A program made the position numbers and the translations under genes. From the NCBI GenBank assembly GCA_017453245.1, contig JAFTKM010000007.1, positions 62,001 to 126,000 on the forward strand: DNA of 64,000 nucleotides, read 5' to 3'. The notes under the pieces were generated by a model that was given only the letters and a program-made list of their open reading frames with translations, searched no databases and was not told the DNA's origin. How positions within the stretch are numbered: the first letter of the stretch is position 1; every line of letters starts with the position of its first letter. Source of the stretch: Clostridia bacterium. Its GTDB lineage: Bacteria > Bacillota > Clostridia > Oscillospirales > CAG-272. This document shows, piece after piece, positions 17,289-25,897 of this stretch.

Positions 17289-18335
17289 TCAATCGCGTAC
17301 TGATGCAAGATGAATGCATTTTGTTATATAGCGCACAGCATACTCTATGGCATACTGCACCGCGTAGATCATTATCGCGACCTCTATGATGAATCCCGCA
17401 TTAGTGAGCACCCAGAGATACTCGTTGTGAATAAAGCCCTGCATAACTATGGAAGAGTAATGCAAGAACAAATACACGCCTATGCATATCCTGCCAAGGA
17501 AGAAGGTAACGCTGCTGTAATACGTGTATTTCTGTGAGACAAGAATGATAATCACAGCCGACGCGTAGGTTGCCACAGGCTCCCAGAAGAGGAAGCCGAG
17601 TATAAAAGCAACAACGGATACAAGCATGCCGAGCTTAAAATACTTCCCAGCAATCTCGTTTATCTTATCGTAGAAGGTTGCGTAAATACAGCCTATTGCG
17701 AACGCGGGCATCTCTCGCGTATACATTCCGCCCTCATCGGCAATATGAGCCGCTATCCTTGCCGCAACAGGTACAACAGCCATCACTATTCCCGCGATAA
17801 CAAACCTCTTCTCGTTTTTGAGTCTCGAGCAAACGAAATATACCAATGCGAAAATTATGTAAAGAGCAATCACAGACGCAATATACCAGCCGTGTCTGTT
17901 TATGCGGTTAAAGTCATTAAATAAATCAAGATTCAGAATTCTCAGCCACATATCGAGCGGCTCATAGCTTCCGCGCTGAAAAGACAAGTAGGTTATCGCA
18001 TTGATGAATACCGCGACCGCCCACAGCTTGGGTATATGTACCAAGAGAAGCTTGCCAAGATATTTATTTCCGCGCGACTGATACGAGCGTATGATTCCGA
18101 ATGCGGAAAGGAAGAAGAAAAGCCCTACTCCGACGCCACCCGTGTGCTCGCAAACAAGCTCCTTGAATTCTCCATTCTCAAGGTCGAGTCCAAGATTATG
18201 GAGCATAACGTATATACAAAGTATTCCCTTGATGCAAGTAGTGGAACGAGCATCAAGTATGCTTGCGTCTGTGTCCTTTCTCGGCTTCAGCGCCAGCATA
18301 GGCAAAAGCAATATCAATGCGTAAAAAAGGTACAT
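17289..18335 (-). CDS. Acyltransferase family 3 membrane protein
   Basis: A 348-residue protein with about ten transmembrane helices and the acyltransferase-3 layout: CIKGILCIYVMLHNLGLD with the key His near the N-terminus, and GGVGVGLFFFLSAFGII. Such proteins O-acetylate cell-surface sugars or lipids. I chose the ATG at 18335, preceded by TTTGGAGGACTG; the SD lies directly after the GH3 stop codon, so translation is coupled. Cotranscription with a glycosidase could mean modification of an exported or captured glycan. Confidence 0.88.
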   Translation of the reverse strand: MYLFYALILLLPMLALKPRKDTDASILDARSTTCIKGILCIYVMLHNLGLDLENGEFKELVCEHTGGVGVGLFFFLSAFGIIRSYQSRGNKYLGKLLLVHIPKLWAVAVFINAITYLSFQRGSYEPLDMWLRILNLDLFNDFNRINRHGWYIASVIALYIIFALVYFVCSRLKNEKRFVIAGIVMAVVPVAARIAAHIADEGGMYTREMPAFAIGCIYATFYDKINEIAGKYFKLGMLVSVVAFILGFLFWEPVATYASAVIIILVSQKYTYYSSVTFFLGRICIGVYLFLHYSSIVMQGFIHNEYLWVLTNAGFIIEVAIMIYAVQYAIEYAVRYITKCIHLASVRD

Positions 18336-18349
18336 CAGTCCTCCAAATG

Positions 18350-20341
18350 TCAAATCTCTATATCAGCTTCAAGTCTTAAATCTCTCGATGACTTTCCAAT
18401 CATTATTTTGTATATGCCGGACTCAATCTCCCACGCATTCGACTCCATATCGAAGTATGAAAGCTCAGAGCGTTCAAGGTGCAGTCTGACCGTCTTTGAC
18501 TCGCCGGGCGCGAGGTCTGTCTTTTCAAATCCTTTAAGCTCCATCAGAGCCCGGTCAATGAGGCTGTCCGATTTGCCGATATAAAGCTGGCTGATCTCCT
18601 TACCCCTTGCCGCTCCTACGTTCTTCAGGTTGAAGGTAATATCGTAATCGCCGTTTTCGCATTCCGTGACGGCAAGATCGCTATACTCGAAATCGGTATA
18701 GGAAAGTCCGTGGCCAAAGGGATATTCCACGTCAATACCGCGAGTATTGTAAAGACGGTAGCCGACGAAGATGCCGTCATCATAGTTCTCATTAAAGAAG
18801 TCTGCCTTTCTGCTAACGAGCGGATTCACACTCATATCGCTTATAAAGGTTTCGGTAAGCTTACCCGAGGGGGAAACCCTGCCGGAAAGGATATTCGAGA
18901 TAGCCTCGTTTACACCCTCACCGCCAAACGGGACGTACAGTATAGCCTTCACCTTATCCTTGAACGGGGAAACGTCTACCACGCTGCCCGCCGTAACAAC
19001 TACGACAACGTTTTCGTTATTCTTGATTATCTCGTTAAGAACTCCAGCCTGAACACTCGGGATCTTAAGATCATCGCGATCGTAATCCTCAGACTCTATC
19101 GCTCTGTTTGTTCCGACAAAAACAACGGCAACGTCCGCCGCTCTTGTATAATCAACCACAAGATCGATATCGCGCGTGCAATATCTCAGGCCAAAGCCGA
19201 GATGACAGTGATATCCGATAGTGAAGTCGATATGAGAGTCGGGCATGCGCTCTTTTAACAGCTCATGGACACCGGTCTGTTTGACTTCGAATGCATTATC
19301 AAAGGGATTCTCGGGATCGTCACCGAGGTTGGAGGAGCCGCCGCCGCTCAGCTCGGGCAATATCGCCTGCTCGCCTACTACCGCAACTCTCGTTCCGTTC
19401 TTCAGGGGAAGTATATCTCCCTCGTTCTTAAGGAGAACTATTCCCTCCTCTGCGACCTCCACGGCAATCGCGTGTCGCTCCTCGCGAGTGTATTTAACCG
19501 CTCTTACGTCCTTAGCGGCAAGAATCTTTTCGGTGAATGACTCAAATCTGGTTACGGAAGCGTCAACGTCGTCCTCGGTTATCATTCCGCTCTCAAGTCC
19601 GTCAGAGATAGATTTCGGCGAATCGTGAAAGGTCATGAAGGGCATTTCAAGATCAAGCGTTGCCTTGAGGGACCTAGCTCTGTCGTGCACAGCGCCCCAA
19701 TCGGACATAATGAGATTTTCATATCCGAGCTCGTCCCTGAGTATCTCCTTGAGTATATGCTCATTCTCTGCCGCCCACACTCCGTTTACCGCGTTGTAGG
19801 AGCACATAATTGCCCACGGGTCGGACTTAAGCAGCATTTCAAACGCCTTGACGTATATTTCGCGCAGTGTTCTTTCATCCATATTGCTGGACGAATAGAG
19901 CCTCGAATATTCGCGGTTATTTGCGCAATAGTGCTTGACGGTCGCGGCTACACCGCGGCGCTGAAGGACGTCTATGTAACGTGATGCCAGCCTGCCCGTC
20001 AGATACGGATCCTCCGAGAAGTACTCAAAGTTTCTGCCGCAAACGGGCAATCTCTTGATATTCACCGAGGGACCAAGCAGAACGTCCGCGCCACCGACGA
20101 TGCATTGATCGGCTATCGCATCGACGTACCTTGTCACCATATCCTCGCTCCACCCAGAAGCAAGATTGGCTATCGAGGGCATCCACGTGAAATCATTGCT
20201 ATAATGCGGGCCGCTCGGTCCGTCGCTCATCTCTATCTTATAAATCTTACCGCCGAGAGACTCGGTATTCATATACGAGCCGTCCTCTGCTCCGATAAGC
20301 AGCTTTTTCTTTTCCTCAAGGGATAAATTCTTGTATCTCAT
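18350..20341 (-). CDS. Glycoside hydrolase family 3 (beta-glucosidase type)
   Basis: A 663-residue GH3 enzyme with the N-terminal TIM-like domain, the alpha/beta sandwich and a C-terminal fibronectin III-like domain. The catalytic nucleophile is Asp214 in IMSDWGAVHD; K136-H137 in VKHYCANN and R103 are substrate-binding positions. There is no signal peptide, so it is cytoplasmic and probably acts on imported di- or oligosaccharides from the non-reducing end. Glucosidase versus xylosidase specificity is open. GCGAGGTGAACAA precedes the ATG. Confidence 0.95.
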   Translation of the reverse strand: MRYKNLSLEEKKKLLIGAEDGSYMNTESLGGKIYKIEMSDGPSGPHYSNDFTWMPSIANLASGWSEDMVTRYVDAIADQCIVGGADVLLGPSVNIKRLPVCGRNFEYFSEDPYLTGRLASRYIDVLQRRGVAATVKHYCANNREYSRLYSSSNMDERTLREIYVKAFEMLLKSDPWAIMCSYNAVNGVWAAENEHILKEILRDELGYENLIMSDWGAVHDRARSLKATLDLEMPFMTFHDSPKSISDGLESGMITEDDVDASVTRFESFTEKILAAKDVRAVKYTREERHAIAVEVAEEGIVLLKNEGDILPLKNGTRVAVVGEQAILPELSGGGSSNLGDDPENPFDNAFEVKQTGVHELLKERMPDSHIDFTIGYHCHLGFGLRYCTRDIDLVVDYTRAADVAVVFVGTNRAIESEDYDRDDLKIPSVQAGVLNEIIKNNENVVVVVTAGSVVDVSPFKDKVKAILYVPFGGEGVNEAISNILSGRVSPSGKLTETFISDMSVNPLVSRKADFFNENYDDGIFVGYRLYNTRGIDVEYPFGHGLSYTDFEYSDLAVTECENGDYDITFNLKNVGAARGKEISQLYIGKSDSLIDRALMELKGFEKTDLAPGESKTVRLHLERSELSYFDMESNAWEIESGIYKIMIGKSSRDLRLEADIEI

Positions 20342-20427
20342 TTGTTCACCTCGCGTAATTCACAAATTATGTAAACTATACCTTTCTTTTTAGCGAGTTT
20401 AAATCAACGTTTCATCTTACTCTAAAA

Positions 20428-21057
20428 TCAAAACTCAGGCGTATACGTTTTCCAATCGTCGACATACTCAAGCCTTTTAATTTTGAGATTCCGATATTTT
20501 ACCTTGGTGCAAAACGCCTCAAATCCGACCTTGCCGTATTTTTTAACGTCGATGGGTGCGGGATCTGTCACCGAGAGAGCAAGGCGGTCATTGATCGCCA
20601 TAAACAGAGTGCCTCCGATATTACCAACCGTTATGTGATACACCTCGCCCGGTGTAAAATCAAAGAGGTCGGTCATGGCGAGCAAGGAGTAATCCGGACT
20701 TCTCTCAAAGCCGATAAAGCCTTCCCAAAAGCCCTCGACCCCCATAACGTAGCCCTTACCGCGCGTGTCCTTGTCATAATCCCAGCTTCCGTGCCAGGTC
20801 ACGTTTATATCGTGCGAAGCGGGAGCAACCGTCGCCGCGTCAAATTCCACGAGAATATCACCGACGTACTCACCGCGCGTCATGATCATCGCCGCCGAGC
20901 ACTCCCGATTCTCACCGACAACCCAACCGTCCTCAGCGCGCCATACACCGCCGTGAAGCTCGAAGTCACGCGCAATCACCTCATCGGTAAAGCTCTCGCA
21001 TTCATATAAAACATCCATCCTCTCGGGATAGAGCTTCTTTTTCATTAGCTGGATCAT
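20428..21057 (-). CDS. Predicted beta-sandwich (LamG/DUF1080-like) carbohydrate-associated protein
   Basis: A protein of about 209 residues, rich in beta strand and aromatic residues, with no signal peptide. The pattern (DFELHGGVWRAEDGWVVGEN, then DILVEFDAATV and a terminal VGFEAFCTKVKYRNLKIKRL) resembles concanavalin-like jelly rolls of the DUF1080/LamG type. I am not certain of the family. The start at 21057 follows GGAGGCCTTGT. It is the first gene of the leftward run with GH3, acyltransferase and AGE epimerase, so a role in handling the same glycan is plausible. Confidence 0.65.
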   Translation of the reverse strand: MIQLMKKKLYPERMDVLYECESFTDEVIARDFELHGGVWRAEDGWVVGENRECSAAMIMTRGEYVGDILVEFDAATVAPASHDINVTWHGSWDYDKDTRGKGYVMGVEGFWEGFIGFERSPDYSLLAMTDLFDFTPGEVYHITVGNIGGTLFMAINDRLALSVTDPAPIDVKKYGKVGFEAFCTKVKYRNLKIKRLEYVDDWKTYTPEF

Positions 21058-21156
21058 ACAAGGCCTCCGTGTGCAATCTTGAGTCAATTATATCACACTC
21101 CCATTTCTTTTACAATAGAATTTTATTAATTCGTGCAAAACCCCGGGGCGTGTGAA

Positions 21157-21188
21157 GAAAACCGCGCCCTTTGGCTGAAGGGCGCGGT
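21157..21188 (-). terminator. Terminator of the vWA lipoprotein gene
   Basis: ACCGCGCCCTT pairs perfectly with AAGGGCGCGGT around a six-base loop; on the minus strand it is followed by TTTTC. Confidence 0.85.
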
Positions 21189-21211
21189 AAAACTATCAAT
21201 ATTAAAGCTTA

Positions 21212-22738
21212 TTATTGTGCGTTCTCAATTTTCTCGCGATAGGTTATTACAAGCTCTCTGAATTCCTCTTTAAATTCATCAGCCGAAAGATCAAGATCGG
21301 AAAGCCTTGTTACAAGCGCGTTGAGATCAGCATCAGCCTTGTATTCCGAGTCGCGGAGAATAAGCGCAAACTCCACAACGGAAGAAACGAATGCGTCAGT
21401 ATCGGTCATATCGGAGTGATACTTCTCCGTACCCACTGAGAGTGTGATCTCCTCTTCAGCCTCGGCGTCGCCGCCGACGTTCTCGGTAGGCTTGTATTTT
21501 ACCTTAACGTCCGCTATATTTTCGCCCTCGACGAGCTCCTTATCCGTCATCACAATCTCATAAACGACGGTTACCGTGTGACCGCTTCCGAGCTCACCCG
21601 CATCGGTATTCGAGTCATTGAACTCATCCTCGGTAAGAAGCTTGTTTTCATATCCGACGAGTCTGTAAGACTCAACGTATTCGGGATTAAACGTAATGCC
21701 CGCCTTAACGTCCTTTGCAACGGTCACCATACTGCCGCCGATTCCCTCGACGAGCGCCTTTTTCGCTTCCTTTACGGAATCGATATAGCTATACACGCCA
21801 TTACCCTTAAGGGCAAGAGTCTCCATCTTATCCGACTGAACGTTTCCGCGTCCGAAGCCGAAAACAGAGAAGTAAATTCCGCTCTCACGCTTCTCGGAAA
21901 TAAGTGTCTCAAGTCCAACCGTTGTGGTCGTTCCAACGTTGAAGTCGCCATCCGTGGCGAGAATTACGCGGTTATTACCGCCCTCAATGAAGTATTCCTC
22001 AGCAAGCTGATAAGCTCTGTATATACCCTTGCTTCCCGCAGTTGTGCCGCCCGCGGTGAGGTCCTCGATAGCCGCGACAATCTTCTGCTTCTCATATCCG
22101 AAAGCGCCCGAGAGAGCCACGGAATCACCGCTCGCATAGGTCACAATTGATACACGGTCCTCGGGATTGAGGCTTTCGGCAAGCATCATAAACGCCTGTT
22201 GAACAAGCGGAAGCTTATCATCTGAGTACATCGATCCGCTGACGTCGATAAGGAACACAAGATTGTTTCTGACCTCGGAGAAGCTGACCTCCTCTGCGGC
22301 AAGGCCTATGGTCAAAAGCTTGGTCTCGGAGTTATAGGGCGTGTCAAACACCGAGGAGGTGAGAGACAAGACCGAGCTGTCTGTCGGCGTTTCATAATCG
22401 TAGTTGAAGTAATTTAGCATCTCCTCAACTCTGACAGCATCCTTGGGGACGTTATACCCATTTGTTATTATACTGCGCAGGTTGGGATAGGATGCGGTAT
22501 TTGCATCAATGGAAAAATAACTGCTCGGCTTATCGGCCGCGCTGACAAAAGCGTTCTCGGTGATCTCGGTGTAGCTCTCGCCGCCGAGTGATTCCGCGTC
22601 ACCCATCGACGGTGCGGCATTACCGTAATATCCGCCATCCATGGCATCGTTCTTTGACGCGCCGCCCAATGCCGCGCAAGCGCTAAGGCTTACCGCCATA
22701 GCTAATACCAAAACAAGTGACAAAATCCGTCTTTTCAT
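21212..22738 (-). CDS. YfbK-like von Willebrand factor A lipoprotein
   Basis: A 508-residue lipoprotein. The signal peptide ends in a lipobox with Cys21 (LSAC). The region at about 70-120 (SYFSIDANTASYPNLRSI) is the VWA_N domain. The vWA domain follows with a complete metal-binding MIDAS motif DVSGS (165-169), and the C-terminal portion matches DUF3520, the E. coli YfbK order. Family members are anchored at the outer face of the membrane and bind unknown partners. GCAGGAGGTAATAAAA precedes the ATG. It is monocistronic. Confidence 0.92.
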   Translation of the reverse strand: MKRRILSLVLVLAMAVSLSACAALGGASKNDAMDGGYYGNAAPSMGDAESLGGESYTEITENAFVSAADKPSSYFSIDANTASYPNLRSIITNGYNVPKDAVRVEEMLNYFNYDYETPTDSSVLSLTSSVFDTPYNSETKLLTIGLAAEEVSFSEVRNNLVFLIDVSGSMYSDDKLPLVQQAFMMLAESLNPEDRVSIVTYASGDSVALSGAFGYEKQKIVAAIEDLTAGGTTAGSKGIYRAYQLAEEYFIEGGNNRVILATDGDFNVGTTTTVGLETLISEKRESGIYFSVFGFGRGNVQSDKMETLALKGNGVYSYIDSVKEAKKALVEGIGGSMVTVAKDVKAGITFNPEYVESYRLVGYENKLLTEDEFNDSNTDAGELGSGHTVTVVYEIVMTDKELVEGENIADVKVKYKPTENVGGDAEAEEEITLSVGTEKYHSDMTDTDAFVSSVVEFALILRDSEYKADADLNALVTRLSDLDLSADEFKEEFRELVITYREKIENAQ

Positions 22739-22942
22739 TTTTATTACCTCCTGCTTTTAATTCTTACGTTATAATTTTAGCATATTTACCATTATATGTC
22801 AAGCTAGGTTGAATACGCCTTCATCCTATATGACAAGAGAAAGGCGGAAAAGGTTACAGAGGCTTTTAATTTTTTTGGTTTTTTTATCTGAATTTTAATA
22901 TTTTTCACACGCGTTGCGGTTAAATTGTGAAATCAATCATGC

Positions 22943-22971
22943 TTGACAGTACATCTTACCTATGCTATAAT
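22943..22971 (+). promoter_or_regulatory. Consensus sigma-A promoter of the sugar isomerase gene
   Basis: TTGACA (22943-22948) and TATAAT (22966-22971) are separated by exactly 17 bp. Confidence 0.85.
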
Positions 22972-23007
22972 CTAAAAAAACGAGCTTTTTTACGGATAGG
23001 AGGTCTT

Positions 23008-23871
23008 ATGTATAAAATAGGAATATCCACCTGCGGCGGAAAGCCGATCGACCTTGAGGGCTTCAGGGCGATGAAGAGTGCCGGCATGGATGCGGCAGAA
23101 ATTTGCCTGGCCGATTATCGTGACATTGATTTTAAAAAGGTCAGAGCTGATGCGGATGCCGCGGGAATCGAGCTTTTCTCTATACACTCGCACACTCACC
23201 CAAGCTTTGATATCTCATCACTCGACAAGGAGAGCAACAAGCGCGCGGTAGGAGAATTTTGTTGGCTGATCGACCGAATATCCGAGATCGGAATGGATAA
23301 GGTCGTTATCCACCCCACGCACACCCCCGAGCCCTTTGACCAAAACGAGCGCCCGGAAAAGATCAAGCACGCGATGGAGTGCCTCGACACGCTCGCCGAG
23401 TACGCGCACCCAAGAGGTGTTTCGATCGCGCTTGAAAATCTCCCACGCACCTGCCTTGCCAACACACTTGACGAGCATTTATATATGCTGAGCGCGAATG
23501 ATAAGCTGCGCGCCTGCCTCGACCTCAATCACTCGCTGATCGACGATACCGCAAAGGTGATAAAAGGTCTTGGAAACAAGATAATCACTATCCACGTTTC
23601 CGACCGCGATAATATCAACGAGCGCCATTGGTTGCCCGGCGAGGGCGTCCTCGATTGGAAGAGGATCATCGACGCCTTCGAGAGTATCGGTTACACGGGC
23701 GCTTGGATATACGAGATAGGCTTCAACGCCTCGCGGACTATCGCGAGAAGACCCCTTACGTATAGCGATTTCGTCACCAACGCAAAAGAGATCTTCGCAA
23801 AAAAGGATCTGACCGTCATAGGCACTCCCTTCCCTAACCTCGGTCTTTGGGGTCCGACGGAGGAGAGGTAA
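23008..23871 (+). CDS. Sugar phosphate isomerase/epimerase (xylose isomerase-like TIM barrel)
   Basis: A 287-residue protein of the AP-endonuclease-2 / xylose-isomerase-like TIM barrel family. Metal-ligand regions include IHSHTHPSF, VIHPTHTPEP, ALENLPRT, CLDLNHSLID and the terminal WIYEIGF. The start at 23008 is supported by ATAGGAGGTCTT; an upstream in-frame ATG at 22927 lies before the promoter and is rejected. Relatives isomerise keto- and aldo-sugars or inosose. The substrate is not predictable, but it fits the carbohydrate cluster upstream. Confidence 0.9.
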   Translation: MYKIGISTCGGKPIDLEGFRAMKSAGMDAAEICLADYRDIDFKKVRADADAAGIELFSIHSHTHPSFDISSLDKESNKRAVGEFCWLIDRISEIGMDKVVIHPTHTPEPFDQNERPEKIKHAMECLDTLAEYAHPRGVSIALENLPRTCLANTLDEHLYMLSANDKLRACLDLNHSLIDDTAKVIKGLGNKIITIHVSDRDNINERHWLPGEGVLDWKRIIDAFESIGYTGAWIYEIGFNASRTIARRPLTYSDFVTNAKEIFAKKDLTVIGTPFPNLGLWGPTEER

Positions 23872-23918
23872 CTAGAAAGCAAATGGCAATATTCGATTTA
23901 CACACGTGCGTGTGCTAA

Positions 23919-23994
23919 TCGAGTCTGTGTTTCCACCAAACAAAAAGGGCCGCTCTAGGCGACCCTTCTGTTTGGTGGAAACAACTGGACTCGA
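23919..23994. repeat. Inverted copy of the tRNA-Val 3' end
   Basis: TCGAGTCTGTGTTTCCACC plus AAAC at 23919-23941 repeats, in inverted orientation, the T-arm, acceptor and CCA end of the tRNA gene (23970-23994). The two differ at only a few positions. The copy lies just beyond the tRNA terminator, so the transcript could form one long hairpin including the tRNA tail. A similar arrangement is seen at the second tRNA. Confidence 0.8.
23942..23970 (-). terminator. Terminator of tRNA-Val
   Basis: On the minus strand AAGGGTCGC pairs with GCGGCCCTT (one G-T pair), followed by TTTTTGTTT. Confidence 0.8.
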
Positions 23995-24049
23995 ACCAGT
24001 GACCCCTTGCATGTCAAGCAAGTACTCTAACCAACTGAGCTATGCTTCC
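23973..24049 (-). tRNA. tRNA-Val (anticodon GAC)
   Basis: The minus strand folds as a complete tRNA. Acceptor GGAAGCA pairs with TGTTTCC (one G-T). The anticodon stem CTTGC/GCAAG encloses the loop TTGACAT with anticodon GAC, and the T-loop is TTCGAGT. The CCA end is encoded. Confidence 0.95.
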
Positions 24050-24059
24050 GTACTCGTAT

Positions 24060-24088
24060 ATTATACACGCAATAAAAAGTCTTGTCAA
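24060..24088 (-). promoter_or_regulatory. Consensus promoter of tRNA-Val
   Basis: On the minus strand TTGACA (24088-24083) and TATAAT (24065-24060) have a 17-bp spacer, and the gene begins about 10 bp downstream. Confidence 0.85.
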
Positions 24089-24214
24089 GAGTCTTTTTAA
24101 GTATTAATTTTAGAGACTCGAAAAAACATGCCTAATTTAATATTATATTAATATATTGTTAATGATTTGTTCACATATCTTTGATACAATATATTAGTCA
24201 CACAGATGATATAT

Positions 24215-24291
24215 GGACCATTAGCTCAGTTGGTTAGAGCTACCGGCTCATAACCGGTCGGTCCTAGGTTCGAGTCCTAGATGGTCCACCA
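24215..24291 (+). tRNA. tRNA with CAU anticodon (Met, or Ile2 if lysidine-modified)
   Basis: Acceptor GGACCAT pairs with ATGGTCC, the anticodon stem ACCGG/CCGGT encloses CTCATAA (anticodon CAT), the T-loop is TTCGAGT and CCA is encoded. The GGACC start and TTGGTTAGAGC D-arm are shared by clostridial elongator Met and Ile2 species, so the identity is left open. A TACAAT -10-like box lies at 24185-24190. The gene's 3' end begins the direct repeat that bounds the accessory segment. Confidence 0.93.
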
Positions 24292-24397
24292 AGAATAACC
24301 TAAATTGAACCCTTGCGGTTTGATTTAGGTTATTTCTTTTTGGTAGACCATCTCGATTGACTCAATCTAGTTCCGTGGCATCGCCACGGAGTTAGGT
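24285..24397. repeat. Left 113-bp direct repeat bounding the accessory segment
   Basis: It begins with the last seven bases of the tRNA (TCCACCA) and includes its terminator, an inverted tRNA-end remnant (TGGTAGACCATCT) and a CCGTGGC-AT-CGCCACGG hairpin. The right copy at 25898-26010 has the same length and differs at eight positions (about 93% identical). The offset between copies is 1,613 bp. Confidence 0.88.
24294..24341 (+). terminator. Terminator of the CAU tRNA
   Basis: An 18-bp stem (AATAACCTAAATTGAACC with GGTTTGATTTAGGTTATT) around a five-base loop, followed by TCTTTTT. Confidence 0.88.
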
Positions 24398-24720
24398 TCG
24401 CATTCCCGCCACAGATCGCGTCAAGCTCGCTTGTAAGCGACAAGGCGAGGAATATTGACGCTTGCCGTCAAAATCCTAGATTGTGCAGACCTTTCGGTTG
24501 CCACTTTTTGTGGTGTTCGCGTCCGCGTCAAAATTCTAGATACCACCCCAAAAACTTCACCCGAACAGGTGAGGTTTGTTTATCTTGATGTAGAAGAAAC
24601 AGTAAAAATATTCGAAACGCAAAGAGCGACAAAATATTTGTGTGTATTTCGATATAATGGTACATGCGGTGTTGCTAACCATATCTTTGATTATTTAAAT
24701 CAATTCTATTTATTGCAAAA
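24398..24720. other. Palindrome-rich, gene-poor stretch at the left of the accessory segment
   Basis: This gap holds several short inverted repeats (TTGACG-CTTGC-CGTCAA; CTTCACC-CGAACA-GGTGAGG followed by TTTGTTT) and CTAGATT/AATCTAG-type words, resembling the palindrome arrays elsewhere in the window. The GC-richer left half gives way to AT-rich DNA near 24570. A 91-codon open frame (24455-24730) spans it, but I see no ribosome site or protein-like pattern in its first half, so I do not call it a gene. Confidence 0.5.
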
Positions 24721-24802
24721 TTCCAAATAAAAAAATCTATTTGGAAAATTCTTATATTTATTTGGAAACTGTATTGACTTTTTTTTGAATATGTGATAAC
24801 AT
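24721..24802 (+). promoter_or_regulatory. Promoter with three 9-bp operator-like repeats upstream of the HTH-HATPase gene
   Basis: TATTTGGAA occurs at 24738-24746 and 24759-24767, exactly 21 bp (two helical turns) apart. Its inverted form TTCCAAATA is at 24721-24729. The promoter follows: TTGACT (24774-24779) and TAACAT (24797-24802) with 17-bp spacing. The last repeat is six bases from the -35 box. The arrangement suggests cooperative binding by a dimeric regulator, plausibly the HTH protein encoded downstream. Confidence 0.7.
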
Positions 24803-24834
24803 ATTTATACAATCGCATTTAAGGGGGGATAAAA

Positions 24835-25872
24835 ATGAAAGTTGTAAATCAAGAAAAAGTAAAAAACTATATATTGCGTTTGATAAAAAGCGGAAGAAAG
24901 GACTATGTTAAAGCGACAATTGAATCATTTAATATTAGCAAATCCAGTGTATATAATTACGTAAAGCAAATGGAAATTGATGGCCTTATTGAAAAAAATA
25001 AAAATGCATATATTCTTAAAACAAACTCTTATCATTATTTTTTAAAAAATGACGGAACATTGGGAGAAGATCATATTTACAATCAATTTATTTCACAACA
25101 TATACAGTTCAAGAAGAATGTGAATTCTATATGGGCGTATGCGTTTACTGAAATGATGAATAATGCTATTGAGCATTCAGAAGCGGAAAATATTTCGGTA
25201 AGTATTTATCAAAACTGCCTTGATACTAAAATATTAATTGTAGACGACGGTATTGGAATTTATAAAAATATACAACGGTTTGTAAAGGAAAGCAAAAACG
25301 AAAACATCTCGCTTCGAGAATGTGTATCTCTTTTGTTTGCAGGAAAGTTTACAACCGCAAAACAATATCATACAGGTGAAGGAATTTTCTTCACATCACA
25401 TGTTATGGACGAATTTATTATTTATTCCGATGATAATTTTTTCACCAGAAATAATTTTAAATCTACACAAATAGAAGATACCAACCTTCATAGCCTTATG
25501 AACATGGAAAAAGGCACAGTTGTAAGTATGACAATCAGTAACAATACGAAAAAAATACTGTCCGAAGTTTTTAACACATTTGCCCCGGTAGATGAAGGAT
25601 TCATAAAAACAACTATACCGGTAGCTCATATGTTCACTGGTGGTAATCCTGTATCGCGCTCTGAGGCAAGGAGATTGCTGGAATGCATAGTTTTGTTTAA
25701 TGATATTGATTTGGATTTTTCGGGCGTAGAAGAGATAGGGCAAGGGTTTGCTCACGAACTATTTGTACTTGGAAAAGAAAAATATCCACACATAAATCTA
25801 AAAACAATAAAGACATGCAAAACAGTCGAAGATATGATAAAACGAGTGATTAATACGTCGACTATTCAATAA
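24835..25872 (+). CDS. HTH - HATPase - DUF4325 (STAS-like) fusion protein
   Basis: A 345-residue protein with three parts. Residues ~1-62 form a winged helix-turn-helix (SFNISKSSVYNYVKQMEIDG). Residues ~80-240 are a GHKL ATPase with N box EMMNNAIEH (106-114), G1 box DDGIG (137-141) and G2 box TGEG (180-183). Residues ~268-335 match DUF4325, a STAS-like domain (NPVSRSEARRLLECI, LDFSGVEEIGQGFAHELF). There is no phosphoacceptor His or membrane segment. The architecture suggests an ATP-controlled transcription factor, perhaps anti-sigma/anti-anti-sigma-like switching within one chain. The gene is far more AT-rich than its neighbours and AAGGGGGGATAAAA precedes its ATG. Likely transferred; function unknown. 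Confidence 0.85.
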   Translation: MKVVNQEKVKNYILRLIKSGRKDYVKATIESFNISKSSVYNYVKQMEIDGLIEKNKNAYILKTNSYHYFLKNDGTLGEDHIYNQFISQHIQFKKNVNSIWAYAFTEMMNNAIEHSEAENISVSIYQNCLDTKILIVDDGIGIYKNIQRFVKESKNENISLRECVSLLFAGKFTTAKQYHTGEGIFFTSHVMDEFIIYSDDNFFTRNNFKSTQIEDTNLHSLMNMEKGTVVSMTISNNTKKILSEVFNTFAPVDEGFIKTTIPVAHMFTGGNPVSRSEARRLLECIVLFNDIDLDFSGVEEIGQGFAHELFVLGKEKYPHINLKTIKTCKTVEDMIKRVINTSTIQ

Positions 25873-25897
25873 ATGGTTCGACTTTCGTTAAGCAAGC

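Noticed and set aside
24455..24730. 91-codon frame left of the HTH-HATPase gene
   Set aside because: Its first half crosses palindromic repeats, there is no SD and no recognisable domain; left as a gap description.
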